Source of the DNA: DASVDK01 sp036381125 [NCBI: Thermodesulfobacteriota bacterium]
Lineage (GTDB): Bacteria > DASVDK01
NCBI GenBank assembly: GCA_036381125.1
Contig: DASVDK010000362.1
Coordinates: 1 to 24,474 of the forward strand
Reading direction: 5' to 3'
Length of the DNA: 24,474 nucleotides
A program made the position numbers and the translations under genes. Below, in pieces: positions 6,984 through 14,804 of the stretch. The notes beneath the pieces are model-generated. The model ran no database searches. It saw only the letters and a list, made by a program, of their open reading frames with translations, and was not told the DNA's origin. How positions within the stretch are numbered: position 1 is the first letter of the stretch; every line of letters starts with the position of its first letter.

Positions 6984-8429
6984 TCACCGCCCTCCTGCCG
7001 CGGTCCCGCCCGCGGCCTCGTGCCATGGTCGATCGACCCCTTCCCGGCGCAGGCCTCCGAGCAGCTCGGCGACGGCGCCGGCCGACAGCGTCTCGATGCG
7101 CGCGAGCGCCTCGAGCGTGCGCGACACCCCGGCCGGCCCGAGGAGGAGGCCGAGGCACCCGCGAGCCTTGTCCGCGAGGAGACGCCCCTCGATCGGCCTG
7201 CCCCAGATGCCGGGCGGCCCATCGCACCGGCGCTCGAGCGACCGGCCGTCGGCGAGGGTGACCTCGACCCGCACGTGCATCCGGTCGAAGCGGCCCTCGA
7301 TGGCCGGGTCCTGGACCAGCTCGGTGCGGGCGAGCAGGCGCTCCATGTCGTCCGCGAAGCGGCGGGCGTCGGTGAAGCTCTCGATCCCCACCCGCCCGTC
7401 GAGCAGCGCGACGGCGGCCGCGTACTGGAAGCTGAACTTCCCCGCCAGGCCGCCGGCCGGCCTCGGCCGATCGACGTACGGCATGACGGGGGTGGTGATG
7501 CGCACCCGCTCGATGCCGGCGCCCGGCGGCAGCGCGGCGTGCAGGTCGAGCGCGGCGGCGATGGCGAAGTGCGTGCCGTACTGGCTCGGGAACACCTTGA
7601 AGGCGGGCCCCGGGTCGACGACGTGCAGCGTCTCGACCGGCGCGACGAGGCGCGACGGGTCGAAGGCCTCGCCGAAGAACGCGTAGCCGAAGCCGCGGCG
7701 GCCGGCCAGGGCGTCGGGGTCGGCGGTGAACCCGCGGCCGGCGAGGAGGGCGGCGTCGAGCCCCGCGGCCGCGGCGTCGCCGCAGTGGAGCCCCTTGGTC
7801 ATGCTGCCGACGTTGACCAGCACCGCCCCGGCCCGCGACGCGGCGATCCCGAGGGCGTGCGCGAGCCGCTCGGCGTCGAGCCCGAGGAGCACGGCGCTCG
7901 CCGCGGCGGCGCCGAGGGGGCCGACCACGCCCGGCGGATGGAACGTGAGCTGTGCGGGCTCGTACTGGCCCGACGCGAGCCGCAGCCGCGCCTGCGCCTC
8001 GATGCCGACGGCCAGCGCGAGGAGGAGCCGCTCGCCGTCGGGGACCGCCCGCGCCGCCGGCCCCGGCAGCTCGACGCCGCGCGACAGGGTCTCGCCGAGG
8101 GCGAGGATCGCCGGCAGCGTGGTGGAGACGGCGTGGTTGGGCGGGTTCCACATCGGCTCCCAGTCGAGGACGTGCATCGCCGCCCCGTTCGTCCGGGCGG
8201 CGGCGACCGGGTCGGTGCGGAAGCCCTGGCCGATGACGGTGGCGACCGGCGCGCCGCCGGCGGCGGCGGCCTGCGCCGCCAGGAGGCGCGGCCCCTCCTC
8301 GAGGCTGCCGGCCGCGGCGATGGCGACGCCGTCGACCACGAGATCGCGGCACGTCGCGCGCTCGGCGTCGGTCAGCCCGCGGGCGGCGACGGTGAGGAGC
8401 AGCCGGGCGAAGTCCGCCGTCAGGCTCAT
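6984..8429 (-). CDS. MmgE/PrpD family protein (copy 3, downstream member of the tandem pair)
   Basis: A 481-residue MmgE/PrpD superfamily protein. HVLDWEPMWNPPNHAVST (86-103) holds the family His at about H99, and an Asp ten residues before it matches the spacing of the Asp and His in cis-aconitate decarboxylase (D93/H103 in the animal enzyme). SMTKGLHCGDAAAAG (209-223) gives the K-x-x-H-x-G element with K212 and H215. The usual HPG/HPS after the first His is replaced by HAVST, so the pocket differs from its operon neighbour. The start ATG at 8429 overlaps the preceding stop (ATGA). It is followed after one base by the SDR gene. A dehydratase, decarboxylase or epimerase acting on a polycarboxylate is likely, but the reaction cannot be named. 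Confidence 0.9.
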   Translation of the reverse strand: MSLTADFARLLLTVAARGLTDAERATCRDLVVDGVAIAAAGSLEEGPRLLAAQAAAAGGAPVATVIGQGFRTDPVAAARTNGAAMHVLDWEPMWNPPNHAVSTTLPAILALGETLSRGVELPGPAARAVPDGERLLLALAVGIEAQARLRLASGQYEPAQLTFHPPGVVGPLGAAAASAVLLGLDAERLAHALGIAASRAGAVLVNVGSMTKGLHCGDAAAAGLDAALLAGRGFTADPDALAGRRGFGYAFFGEAFDPSRLVAPVETLHVVDPGPAFKVFPSQYGTHFAIAAALDLHAALPPGAGIERVRITTPVMPYVDRPRPAGGLAGKFSFQYAAAVALLDGRVGIESFTDARRFADDMERLLARTELVQDPAIEGRFDRMHVRVEVTLADGRSLERRCDGPPGIWGRPIEGRLLADKARGCLGLLLGPAGVSRTLEALARIETLSAGAVAELLGGLRREGVDRPWHEAAGGTAAGGR

Positions 8430-9799
8430 GCCGCCGGCCGCTCGAGAAGCCCGAGGAGGTCGCCGGCGGACCACCGGTCGAGGTCGCCGACGGCGGCCTC
8501 GACGCGCCCCGCCCCCGCCTCGCCGAGGATCGGCGCGGCCAGCGCCCGGAACTTCGCGCGCAGGGCGGCGTCGCGGCCGGGGTTGGCCGGCGACCCGGAC
8601 GGGTCGAGCACGTCGACGCGACGGAACCGGCCGGGCGCCTCCTCGATCTCGACCCAGCCGGCGAAGCGGCCGGGATAGATCGCGTCGAGCGCCGGGTCGT
8701 GGACCACCTCGATCGACTCGGCCAGGGCGGTGACGGTCCGGTCGGCGATGCGGTCGGGCGCGAACTGCCGCGGCAGGACCGCGCCGTCGGCGAGCGCCAC
8801 GGCCACGCAGTAGCGGAGGCTCATCTGGGCGTTGAGGGCGGTGCCGGGGCGGTAGGGGTAGCCGCACTGGACGTCCACCACGCGGGCGACGCCGGCGCGC
8901 ACGCGCGCCCCGGGCCGGTAGCTCCCCCGGAGGGCGAGCGCGGCGTCGATGTGGGGGTGCACGCTGCCGCAGCACGAGTACGGCTTGAAGGTCGTCTCGG
9001 CGGCGTGCCAGGCGGCGCCGAGACCGCCGACGAGGCGCCCCGGATCCGAGTGGTCGGAGAAGGCCTCGAGGAGCCCGCCGTCGGCCGCCTCGTACACGCT
9101 GGTCGGCCCGGTGAAGCCGAGCGCGGCGAGCTCCGCCGCGAGGACGCCCGACTGCGCGGACCGCCCGGGATGGAACCGCTTGCTCATCGACCCGTCGGCG
9201 TTGAAGGCGAAGAGGCCGGCGGACTGGGTGCCGGCGAGGCCGAGCGCCCACGCGGTCCGCTCCGCGTCGAAGCCGAGGAGGATGGCCGCCGCCGCCGCCG
9301 CGCCGAACGTGCCGCAGACGCCGGTCAGGTGCCAGCCGCGCAGGCGGGCGTGCGACGGCTCGAGGGCGAGCGCCGTGCGGATCATCACCTCGTAGCCGGC
9401 GACGATGGCCGTCTCGAGCCGCTCCCCCCCGGCGCCGTACGCCTCCGCCGTGGCGAGCGCCGCCGGGACGACGACCGCGCCGGGGTGGAGCTTCGCGTTG
9501 TGGAAGTCGTCCAGCTCGAAGGCGTGGGCGGCGACGCCGTTGACCAGCGCGGCGTCGCTCGGGCGCAGGTTGCCGCGGCCGCTCCCCCACCGGCGGGCCA
9601 GCGGCGCCTCGCCGCCGGGCGCCCACCGCGACGCCCAGTCGGCGACGATCCCGGTCCACGGCTGGTCCATGCCGGCGAGGCCGACGCCGAGCGTGTCGAG
9701 GACGAAGAGGCGGACGGCGCGGCGGACCGGCTCCGGGACGTCCTCGTGCCGCAGCCCGGCCAGCCAGCCGGCGACGGTCCTCGTGACCCCCTCGCTCAC
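8426..9799 (-). CDS. MmgE/PrpD family protein (copy 2, upstream member of the tandem pair)
   Basis: A 457-residue MmgE/PrpD superfamily protein. FELDDFHNAKLHPGAVVVP (94-112) carries the active-site His (about H105) in the common HPG context, and GSMSKRFHPGRSAQSG (203-218) carries the K-R-x-H-P-G-R element (K207, H210), a better match to the core of the family than the other two copies here. FKPYSCCGSVHPHIDA in the second half is also typical. The GTG start at 9799 overlaps the upstream PrpF-like stop (GTGA), and its own stop overlaps the start of the next MmgE/PrpD gene. Placed after a PrpF-like isomerase, it plausibly hydrates or decarboxylates an aconitate-like alkene. That role is inference from context. 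Confidence 0.9.
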   Translation of the reverse strand: MSEGVTRTVAGWLAGLRHEDVPEPVRRAVRLFVLDTLGVGLAGMDQPWTGIVADWASRWAPGGEAPLARRWGSGRGNLRPSDAALVNGVAAHAFELDDFHNAKLHPGAVVVPAALATAEAYGAGGERLETAIVAGYEVMIRTALALEPSHARLRGWHLTGVCGTFGAAAAAAILLGFDAERTAWALGLAGTQSAGLFAFNADGSMSKRFHPGRSAQSGVLAAELAALGFTGPTSVYEAADGGLLEAFSDHSDPGRLVGGLGAAWHAAETTFKPYSCCGSVHPHIDAALALRGSYRPGARVRAGVARVVDVQCGYPYRPGTALNAQMSLRYCVAVALADGAVLPRQFAPDRIADRTVTALAESIEVVHDPALDAIYPGRFAGWVEIEEAPGRFRRVDVLDPSGSPANPGRDAALRAKFRALAAPILGEAGAGRVEAAVGDLDRWSAGDLLGLLERPAA

Positions 9800-10971
9800 G
9801 CGGCGACTCCCGACCGGCGGTAGAACACGTAGCCCTCGAAGAGCCGGCGCGCGGTGCGGTAGACCGTGGCGTACTCGGCCCTGAAGCCGGCGCCGGGCCC
9901 CCCCGCCCCGTTGCGCGTGACCGCCGCGTTCACGACGGTGACCCCCGACGCGTGCGCGATCCGGATGTCCGCATCCGGCCTGGCCGGCGGGGCGGCCAGC
10001 TCGTGGGGGAGGCTCCCCTCGATGCGCGTCGCGACGGCGAGGCACATGGCGCCGGTCAGCGGCACGGCCCGGTGGGGCTGGCCGATGGAGATCATCCGCA
10101 CGGCGATGTCCATGTCCTCGGGCGCGAGCGTCCGCCCCGACAGCGTCGTGGCCGGCCGCGGCGCCGCCACCATCGCCACCTTGGGCACGCTCGGGATCGC
10201 CCGCGCGCGCTCCGGGTCGGGCGCGAGCCCCATGGCCACCGATGCGGCGCAGCGGATGGCCTCGAGGCGCGCCATCCGCTCGCGGTCCCGCTCCAGCGCC
10301 TCGGGGGCCTCGCTGCCGTCGCACCCCAGGTCCGACGCCGCGACGAAGACGCAGGGGTTGGCGGCGTCGACGAGGCTCGCCCGGACGCGGCCGACGCCGG
10401 CGACCTCGAGGACGTCCACCGGCCGGCCGGTCGGCAGGAGCCGGCCCGTCTTCGCGCCGCCGGGGTCGGTGAAGTCGAGCCGGATCGGCGCCCCCGCCCC
10501 GGCGACGCCGTCCAGCACGAAGTCGCCGTCGACGGCCGCCCGGTCCCCCTCCAGGTCGAAGCGGGCGACGATGATCTTCCGCGTGTTGGTGTTGTGGATC
10601 CGGACCGTCGCCCGTCGGCCGGTCGCCCGGACGATCCCCTCGTCGACGCTGAACGGGCCGATCGCCGACGACATGTTCCCGCAGTTGCCGCTGTAGTCGA
10701 CCGATGCCTCCCGGACCGACACCTGGCCGAACGTGTAGTCGACGTCGGCGTCCGGCCGGCTCGGCGGGCCGACGATGCAGACCTTCGAGAGCGACGAGAT
10801 GCCGCCCCCCATGCCGTCGAGCTGCCGCCCGTTCGGATCGGGCGAGCCCATGGCGGCGAGGAAGAGCCGGTCCCGGGCCGCCGCGTCGGCCGGGAGGTCC
10901 TCGGCGCGGAAGACGATGCCCTTCGATGTCCCGCCGCGCATGAAGACGGCGCGGACCTTCCCCTGCGCCAC
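9796..10971 (-). CDS. PrpF-family isomerase (aconitate/methylaconitate/oxalomesaconate type)
   Basis: A 391-residue protein of the PrpF family: cofactor-free isomerases or tautomerases of the diaminopimelate-epimerase fold that move a double bond in unsaturated tri- or dicarboxylates. Known members include methylaconitate isomerase (PrpF), aconitate delta-isomerase and 4-oxalomesaconate tautomerase (GalD). Motifs are RGGTSKG (about 13-19), LDGMGGGISSLSK (about 51-63), the Cys-bearing SGNCGNMSSA (about 94-103) and RIHNTNT. Length fits the family (about 390-400). The start is the GTG at 10971, ten bases after the tcuA stop, and its stop overlaps the next gene. Behind a tricarballylate-type dehydrogenase, the natural guess is isomerisation of cis-aconitate or a substituted aconitate. 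Confidence 0.92.
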   Translation of the reverse strand: MAQGKVRAVFMRGGTSKGIVFRAEDLPADAAARDRLFLAAMGSPDPNGRQLDGMGGGISSLSKVCIVGPPSRPDADVDYTFGQVSVREASVDYSGNCGNMSSAIGPFSVDEGIVRATGRRATVRIHNTNTRKIIVARFDLEGDRAAVDGDFVLDGVAGAGAPIRLDFTDPGGAKTGRLLPTGRPVDVLEVAGVGRVRASLVDAANPCVFVAASDLGCDGSEAPEALERDRERMARLEAIRCAASVAMGLAPDPERARAIPSVPKVAMVAAPRPATTLSGRTLAPEDMDIAVRMISIGQPHRAVPLTGAMCLAVATRIEGSLPHELAAPPARPDADIRIAHASGVTVVNAAVTRNGAGGPGAGFRAEYATVYRTARRLFEGYVFYRRSGVAA

Positions 10972-10981
10972 GTCGGTCCCC

Positions 10982-12478
10982 CTAGCCGCGCGCGAGGCGG
11001 GCGGCCGAGGCGCCCGCGAGGCGCCCGAAGACGGCGCCCGAGGTGAGGCCGGTCCCGCCCGGGTAGTTGTAGTGGAAGATGTTGCCGACCATCTCGCCGC
11101 AGGCGAAGAGCCCCGTGATGGGACGCCAGCCGGTGTCGAGCACCCGCGCCTGGTCGTCGATCTTGAGGCCGCCGAACGAGAAGGTGATGCCGCCGGTGCA
11201 GGGATAGCAGACGAACGGCGGGGTGTCGAGCCGCTGGGCCCAGTTGGACTTGGGCGGCGTGAGCCCCTTCGTGCACATGCCGTCGAGGATGCCCGGATTG
11301 AACGTCCCGTGGCCGGCCGCCGCGTTGTACTCGTCGAGCGTCCGGCGGGCCGTCGCGCGGTCGATCGGCAGCTTCTCGAGCAACCCGTCGAGGGTGTCGG
11401 CCACGATCGGCTCGCTCGTGGCGTAGCGCCCCTCGAGCAGGTGCACGACCTTCTGGTCGAAGATCTGGTAGGCGACCGAGTCCGGCTGGTTCAGGATGAT
11501 GCCGCCGAACTTCGCGTAGGTGAAGAACTGGAAGTCCTCCGCCTCGTCGACGAACCGGAGGCCCGCCTTGTTGAGCATCACGCCGTAGGGGTACGAGAGC
11601 CGGTTCGTCTTGTCGGTCAGCTCCGACACGCCGTACGGAGGGCTGTCGGCGTTGATGGGGGTGGCGTGGCAGCCGCTCCACTGGCCGATCGGCATCGCGC
11701 CGATCTCGAGCGCCATGCGCAGGCCGTCGCCCTGGTTGTGCCGCGTGCCGCGCACCTTGGCGTGATCCCAGGGCCGGCCGAGGTACTGGGCGCGCCAGGC
11801 CTGGTTCGCCTCGAAGCCGCCGCAGCCGAGCACGACGGCCCGCGCCGGGATCGTCTCGATCCCCGCCGGGCCCTGGACCTCGATGCCGCGGACGTGGCCG
11901 GCGGCGTCCTGCACGAGGCGGCTCGCCCGGCTGTCGTAGCGGATCTCGACCCCCTTCGACTCGGCGATCGCGAACCACGAGCGCGACAGGCCGACCCCCT
12001 CGTGCACCGCGCGGATCACGGCCCCCTTCGGCCACTTGATCTTGCCGTCCACCTTGACGCCGCCGAGCGAGACGGCCGGCTCCATCTCGATGCCGAGGCC
12101 GGCCATCCAGCGGACCGTGGCGTAGGAGTTGCCGATCAGGATGCCGGACAGCTCCGGGTCGGAGCGGCCGTTGGTGACCCGCAGGAGGTCCTCCCGGAAC
12201 GCCGACGCCGGGTAGGTCTCGATCCCCTCGAGGAAGCCCTCGAGCTTCGCGGCGCTCGGGCACACCTCGAGGATCTGGTCGACGGAGTCGTAGGCGAAGC
12301 GCAGGAGGCCGCCGCTGAAGTGCGTGTTGCCGCCGCGCGCCTCGCGCGGCGCCTTCTCGAGCACCAGCACGCGGGCCGCCCCGCTCTCCTTCGCCGATAC
12401 CGCTGCCGCCAGCGCCGCGTTGCCGGCGCCCACGACGACCACGTCGTACGCCTTCCCCTTCGATGCCCGTCCGCTCAC
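10982..12478 (-). CDS. tcuA: FAD-dependent tricarballylate dehydrogenase-like flavoprotein
   Basis: A 498-residue flavoprotein of the fumarate reductase/succinate dehydrogenase FAD superfamily, closest in motifs to TcuA, which oxidises tricarballylate to cis-aconitate. Seen: the FAD dinucleotide fold YDVVVVGAGNAALAAA (about 11-26), RGGNTHFSGGLLRFAY after it, GCGGFEAN mid-protein, and the TcuA-like C-terminal FAD segment (TGGITFSFGGLKID, GLFACGEMVGNIFHYNYPGG, GLTSGAVFGR). The GTG at 12478 is taken as start because GAGGAG lies about 9 bases upstream and the fold begins there; ATGs further out would add only low-complexity sequence. It is the first gene of the minus-strand operon. The usual partner TcuB (Fe-S/haem electron carrier) is absent from the window, so re-oxidation of the flavin must use something else. 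The substrate could be another di- or tricarboxylate. Confidence 0.88.
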   Translation of the reverse strand: MSGRASKGKAYDVVVVGAGNAALAAAVSAKESGAARVLVLEKAPREARGGNTHFSGGLLRFAYDSVDQILEVCPSAAKLEGFLEGIETYPASAFREDLLRVTNGRSDPELSGILIGNSYATVRWMAGLGIEMEPAVSLGGVKVDGKIKWPKGAVIRAVHEGVGLSRSWFAIAESKGVEIRYDSRASRLVQDAAGHVRGIEVQGPAGIETIPARAVVLGCGGFEANQAWRAQYLGRPWDHAKVRGTRHNQGDGLRMALEIGAMPIGQWSGCHATPINADSPPYGVSELTDKTNRLSYPYGVMLNKAGLRFVDEAEDFQFFTYAKFGGIILNQPDSVAYQIFDQKVVHLLEGRYATSEPIVADTLDGLLEKLPIDRATARRTLDEYNAAAGHGTFNPGILDGMCTKGLTPPKSNWAQRLDTPPFVCYPCTGGITFSFGGLKIDDQARVLDTGWRPITGLFACGEMVGNIFHYNYPGGTGLTSGAVFGRLAGASAARLARG

Positions 12479-13139
12479 CGCAACCCTCTCCTCAGTCGTG
12501 TCCTGGATCCGACCACTTCTCGAGCATTCGCGCCCACGCGGCAGCGCGCCGTGCGGCCGCTCGACGCGGTTCGCACGTCCCGCCCCGCCGGCCGGCCTCG
12601 GCAACGGCCGCCGCCCGGTCCGTCCTCGAGCTCGCGGTCCCGCGGACGGCTCCGCAGAACCGCATGGCGGACGCGGCCCGGCCTCACCTGCGAGGCGCGC
12701 GACTGCGCCCCGACTCGCCCGGAATTCCGCTTGACCTTACCATGCGAATGACGTTTCATACAAGAACGTATACTCGCGTATCCGCCTGTATACACTTGAG
12801 CATGGAGGCGTGTGGCCGGAACGACACGCAAGCGGCGAGCCCGTCGCGTCCGGAGTTCTCGTACCGCGCTCGACGCGACGCGGCCATCCCGGCACGGGCT
12901 CGGGGCTCCCGGTCCGACGCGAAGGCGGAGAGGGTGAGCCGAGACGGGGCGAACCGCCGGCACCCGATCTCGTGTCGCCGCGTGCGGCGGCGAGTCGGCG
13001 ACGCGACGATGGACGCCCCCGACACCGACCCCGGCCGAGCCCCCCGTGGCCTCCTCGTGCGACGGCTCGACCCGCCGGCGCCGGAGCGCCCGGCCGGCGG
13101 GGGCCGCATCGGGGACTTCTGCTTCTCGGGCACGAAGCG
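12479..13139. promoter_or_regulatory. Divergent control region between the tcuA operon and the amidase/tct operon
   Basis: This 661-base stretch separates two operons transcribed away from each other. It contains a conspicuous AT-rich island (about 12721-12797) in an otherwise extremely GC-rich window, the natural place for both promoters. From 12479 to about 12720 I see no gene, repeat or convincing hairpin. From 12802 to 13143 there is one weak open frame, listed separately. If transcription starts in the island, the tcuA message would have a leader of roughly 250-300 bases. I cannot place -35/-10 pairs with confidence: TATACT at 12769-12774 is a good -10 for the plus strand but lacks a matching -35. 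Confidence 0.6.
12768..12797. repeat. Three 10-bp-phased GTAT(A/C)C repeats, candidate operator
   Basis: Three units start exactly 10 bases apart: GTATACTCGC (12768), GTATCCGCCT (12778) and GTATACACTT (12788). The outer two contain the palindrome GTATAC, the third within TGTATACA (12787-12794). A 10-bp period puts all three on the same face of the helix, as expected for a cooperatively bound regulator. The GT-n-AC core suits GntR-family proteins in general, and an FCD-type GntR gene lies at 19394-20170. The link between the two is inference. The array overlaps the best -10-like element (TATACT) of the plus strand, as a repressor site would. Confidence 0.5.
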
Positions 13140-13143
13140 ATGA
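12802..13143 (+). CDS. Possible hypothetical protein (weak)
   Basis: An open frame of 113 codons beginning at the ATG just after the operator array and running into the start of the next gene. In its favour, third positions are visibly richer in G/C than first and second positions, and it begins right behind the AT-rich island. The following gene also lacks a good ribosome site and would profit from coupling. Against it: no Shine-Dalgarno site, an Arg-rich composition like a GC-rich shadow, and no recognisable family. The ATGA junction is no evidence, since any start codon followed by A creates it. A later ATG at 13009 is an alternative start. Confidence 0.22.
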   Translation: MEACGRNDTQAASPSRPEFSYRARRDAAIPARARGSRSDAKAERVSRDGANRRHPISCRRVRRRVGDATMDAPDTDPGRAPRGLLVRRLDPPAPERPAGGGRIGDFCFSGTKR

Positions 13144-13334
13144 GCGAAGCCGAAACGAAGCGACTGGCGAGCGCGGCAGGGCTCGCGAGACTGGATGCTC
13201 GCCACCTGGACCAGCTCGCCAGGAGCATCGACAAGAGCCGCTCGCATACGAGCCGGCTGCCGAAGGACCTGGCCTGGAACGAGGAGGTCGCCTTCACGTT
13301 CCGACCTCGCCCCAACCTCAGGACGAACCGGTGA
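13140..13334 (+). CDS. Small AtzG/GatC-like amidase partner protein
   Basis: A 64-residue protein. The N-terminal half resembles the helical GatC/AtzG type (LASAAGLARLDARHLDQLARSI), and the tail (RLPKDLAWNEEVAFTFRP) resembles the acidic-then-F-R-P ending of DUF4089/AtzG proteins, which bind and stabilise AtzE-type amidases. Its stop overlaps the GTG start of an amidase (GTGA), the same gene order as atzG-atzE and gatC-gatA, which supports a stable complex. The assignment rests on size, tail and position rather than on strong similarity. No clear Shine-Dalgarno site precedes it. Confidence 0.6.
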   Translation: MSEAETKRLASAAGLARLDARHLDQLARSIDKSRSHTSRLPKDLAWNEEVAFTFRPRPNLRTNR

Positions 13335-14731
13335 CCGAACTGGCCTTCGTCGGCGTCGCTCGCGCGGCCGAGATGATCCGGGCGAAGGAGCTGTCGCCGG
13401 TCGAGTATACGCAGCAGCTCCTCGCCCGGATCGACCGGATCGATGCGCGGCTGCACGCGTTCCTGAGCGTCTGTGCGGATCGCGCGCTCGCCGCGGCCCG
13501 AGAGGCGGAGCGCGAGATCATGGCCGGCGCCTACCGCGGGCCTCTGCACGGCGTCCCGTTCGCGCTGAAGGACGTCATCGATGCGGCCGGACTGAGGACC
13601 ACCGCGCATTCGAGGCTCCTGAGGGAGAACGTCGCTGCGGAGGACGCCTTCGTCACGTCCCGGCTGCGCGCGGCCGGGGCCGTGCTCCTCGGAAAGCTGT
13701 CGACCCACGAGTTCGCCATCGGCGGTCCATCCTTCGACCTGCCCTGGCCGCCCGCCGTCAATCCGTGGGGTACGCGGCGCTTTCCGGGAGGATCGTCGAG
13801 CGGCTCCGGCGTCGCGGTGGCCGCGGGACTGGTGCCCGCATCGCTCGGCACGGACACGGCCGGATCGATCCGGAATCCCGCGTCGATGTGCGGCGTGACC
13901 GGCATGAAGCCGACGTACGGACTCGTCAGTCGACGCGGCGTCTTCCCGCTGGCCTATTCGCTCGATCACGTCGGCCCGATCACCCGCTCCGTCGAGGACA
14001 ACGCGCTGGTGCTCCAGGCCATCGCGGGCCACGACCCGGGGGACCCCGGCAGCGCGTCGGTCGCGGTGCCCGATTACTCGGCCGACCTGCACCGCGGCGT
14101 GGCGGGCGTTCGGATCGGGCTGGTGCGCCACTTCTACACGGAAGACGCCGAGCCGGCGGACCGGGAACAGATCGCCGCCATCGATGCCGCGGTGGCCGTC
14201 TTCCGGGATCTCGGGGCCGAGGTCAGGGAGGTCCGGCTCCCTCCCCTTTCCGATTTCGCGACCTGTGCCCGGATCATCCTGAGCTCCGAGGCATTCGCGA
14301 TCCATCGAGGCTGGCTGGCGGCTCGCGCGGACGAGTACGGCGAGCTCGCGCGGGCCCGCATCCTCGAAGGGGCCGGCGTCACGGCCGCGGACTACATCGA
14401 CGCGCAGCGCTTGCGCACGCGCCTGTGCCGTCTGACGCAGGACGCCATGGCGGACGTCGACGTGTGCGTAACCGCCTCCAGCTTCGACCCGGCGTGCGAG
14501 ATCGACGACCCGGCGGCCATCGCCCGCGCGTATCCGCGCCAGGCCCGTCAGCCGTTCAACGTGACGGGGCAGCCGGCGATCGCGATACCGTGCGGCTTCA
14601 CGAAGGACGGACTGCCGCTCTCGTTGCAGATCGTCGGGCATCCGTTCGAGGAAGCGACCGTGTACCGCGTCGCTCACGCGTACGAGCGTGCAACCCGTTG
14701 GATCGACCGGCATCCGCCGTGTGAGGCGTGA
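13331..14731 (+). CDS. Amidase-signature hydrolase (AtzE/GatA-like)
   Basis: A 466-residue amidase-signature enzyme hydrolysing a carboxamide to the acid and ammonia. The Ser-cisSer-Lys triad is visible: K80 in PFALKDVID, S155 in GGSSSGSG (153-160) and the nucleophile S179 in GTDTAGSIR (173-181). The family usually has two Gly before the last Ser; here one is Ala. The MKPTYGLVSRRGVFPLA block that follows is typical. The start is GTG 13331, overlapping the stop of the small partner gene. With that partner it looks like a two-subunit amidase of the AtzG-AtzE kind, although AtzE acts on carboxybiuret and nothing here points to s-triazines. An asparaginase-fold hydrolase gene follows 73 bases later. 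Confidence 0.92.
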   Translation: MTELAFVGVARAAEMIRAKELSPVEYTQQLLARIDRIDARLHAFLSVCADRALAAAREAEREIMAGAYRGPLHGVPFALKDVIDAAGLRTTAHSRLLRENVAAEDAFVTSRLRAAGAVLLGKLSTHEFAIGGPSFDLPWPPAVNPWGTRRFPGGSSSGSGVAVAAGLVPASLGTDTAGSIRNPASMCGVTGMKPTYGLVSRRGVFPLAYSLDHVGPITRSVEDNALVLQAIAGHDPGDPGSASVAVPDYSADLHRGVAGVRIGLVRHFYTEDAEPADREQIAAIDAAVAVFRDLGAEVREVRLPPLSDFATCARIILSSEAFAIHRGWLAARADEYGELARARILEGAGVTAADYIDAQRLRTRLCRLTQDAMADVDVCVTASSFDPACEIDDPAAIARAYPRQARQPFNVTGQPAIAIPCGFTKDGLPLSLQIVGHPFEEATVYRVAHAYERATRWIDRHPPCEA

Positions 14732-14804
14732 CCCGATTCGAACAAACGGTCTCACGGGTACGTCGGATCGGGACCACCTGCCGCATCCCGAAGAGAGAGG
14801 ACCG

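Noticed and set aside
6983-7222. Longer N-terminus for the SDR protein
   Set aside because: The extension lies within the end of the upstream MmgE/PrpD gene; the ribosome site seven to eight bases before GTG 6982 and the Rossmann fold support the short form.
12475-12963. Minus-strand frames ahead of tcuA as a possible regulator
   Set aside because: I looked for helix-turn-helix or sensor motifs on both strands and found none; the composition is that of GC-rich non-coding sequence.
13331-14731. GatA of the tRNA-dependent amidotransferase
   Set aside because: No gatB is present, the small partner's tail is AtzG-like rather than GatC-like, and the neighbours are catabolic.
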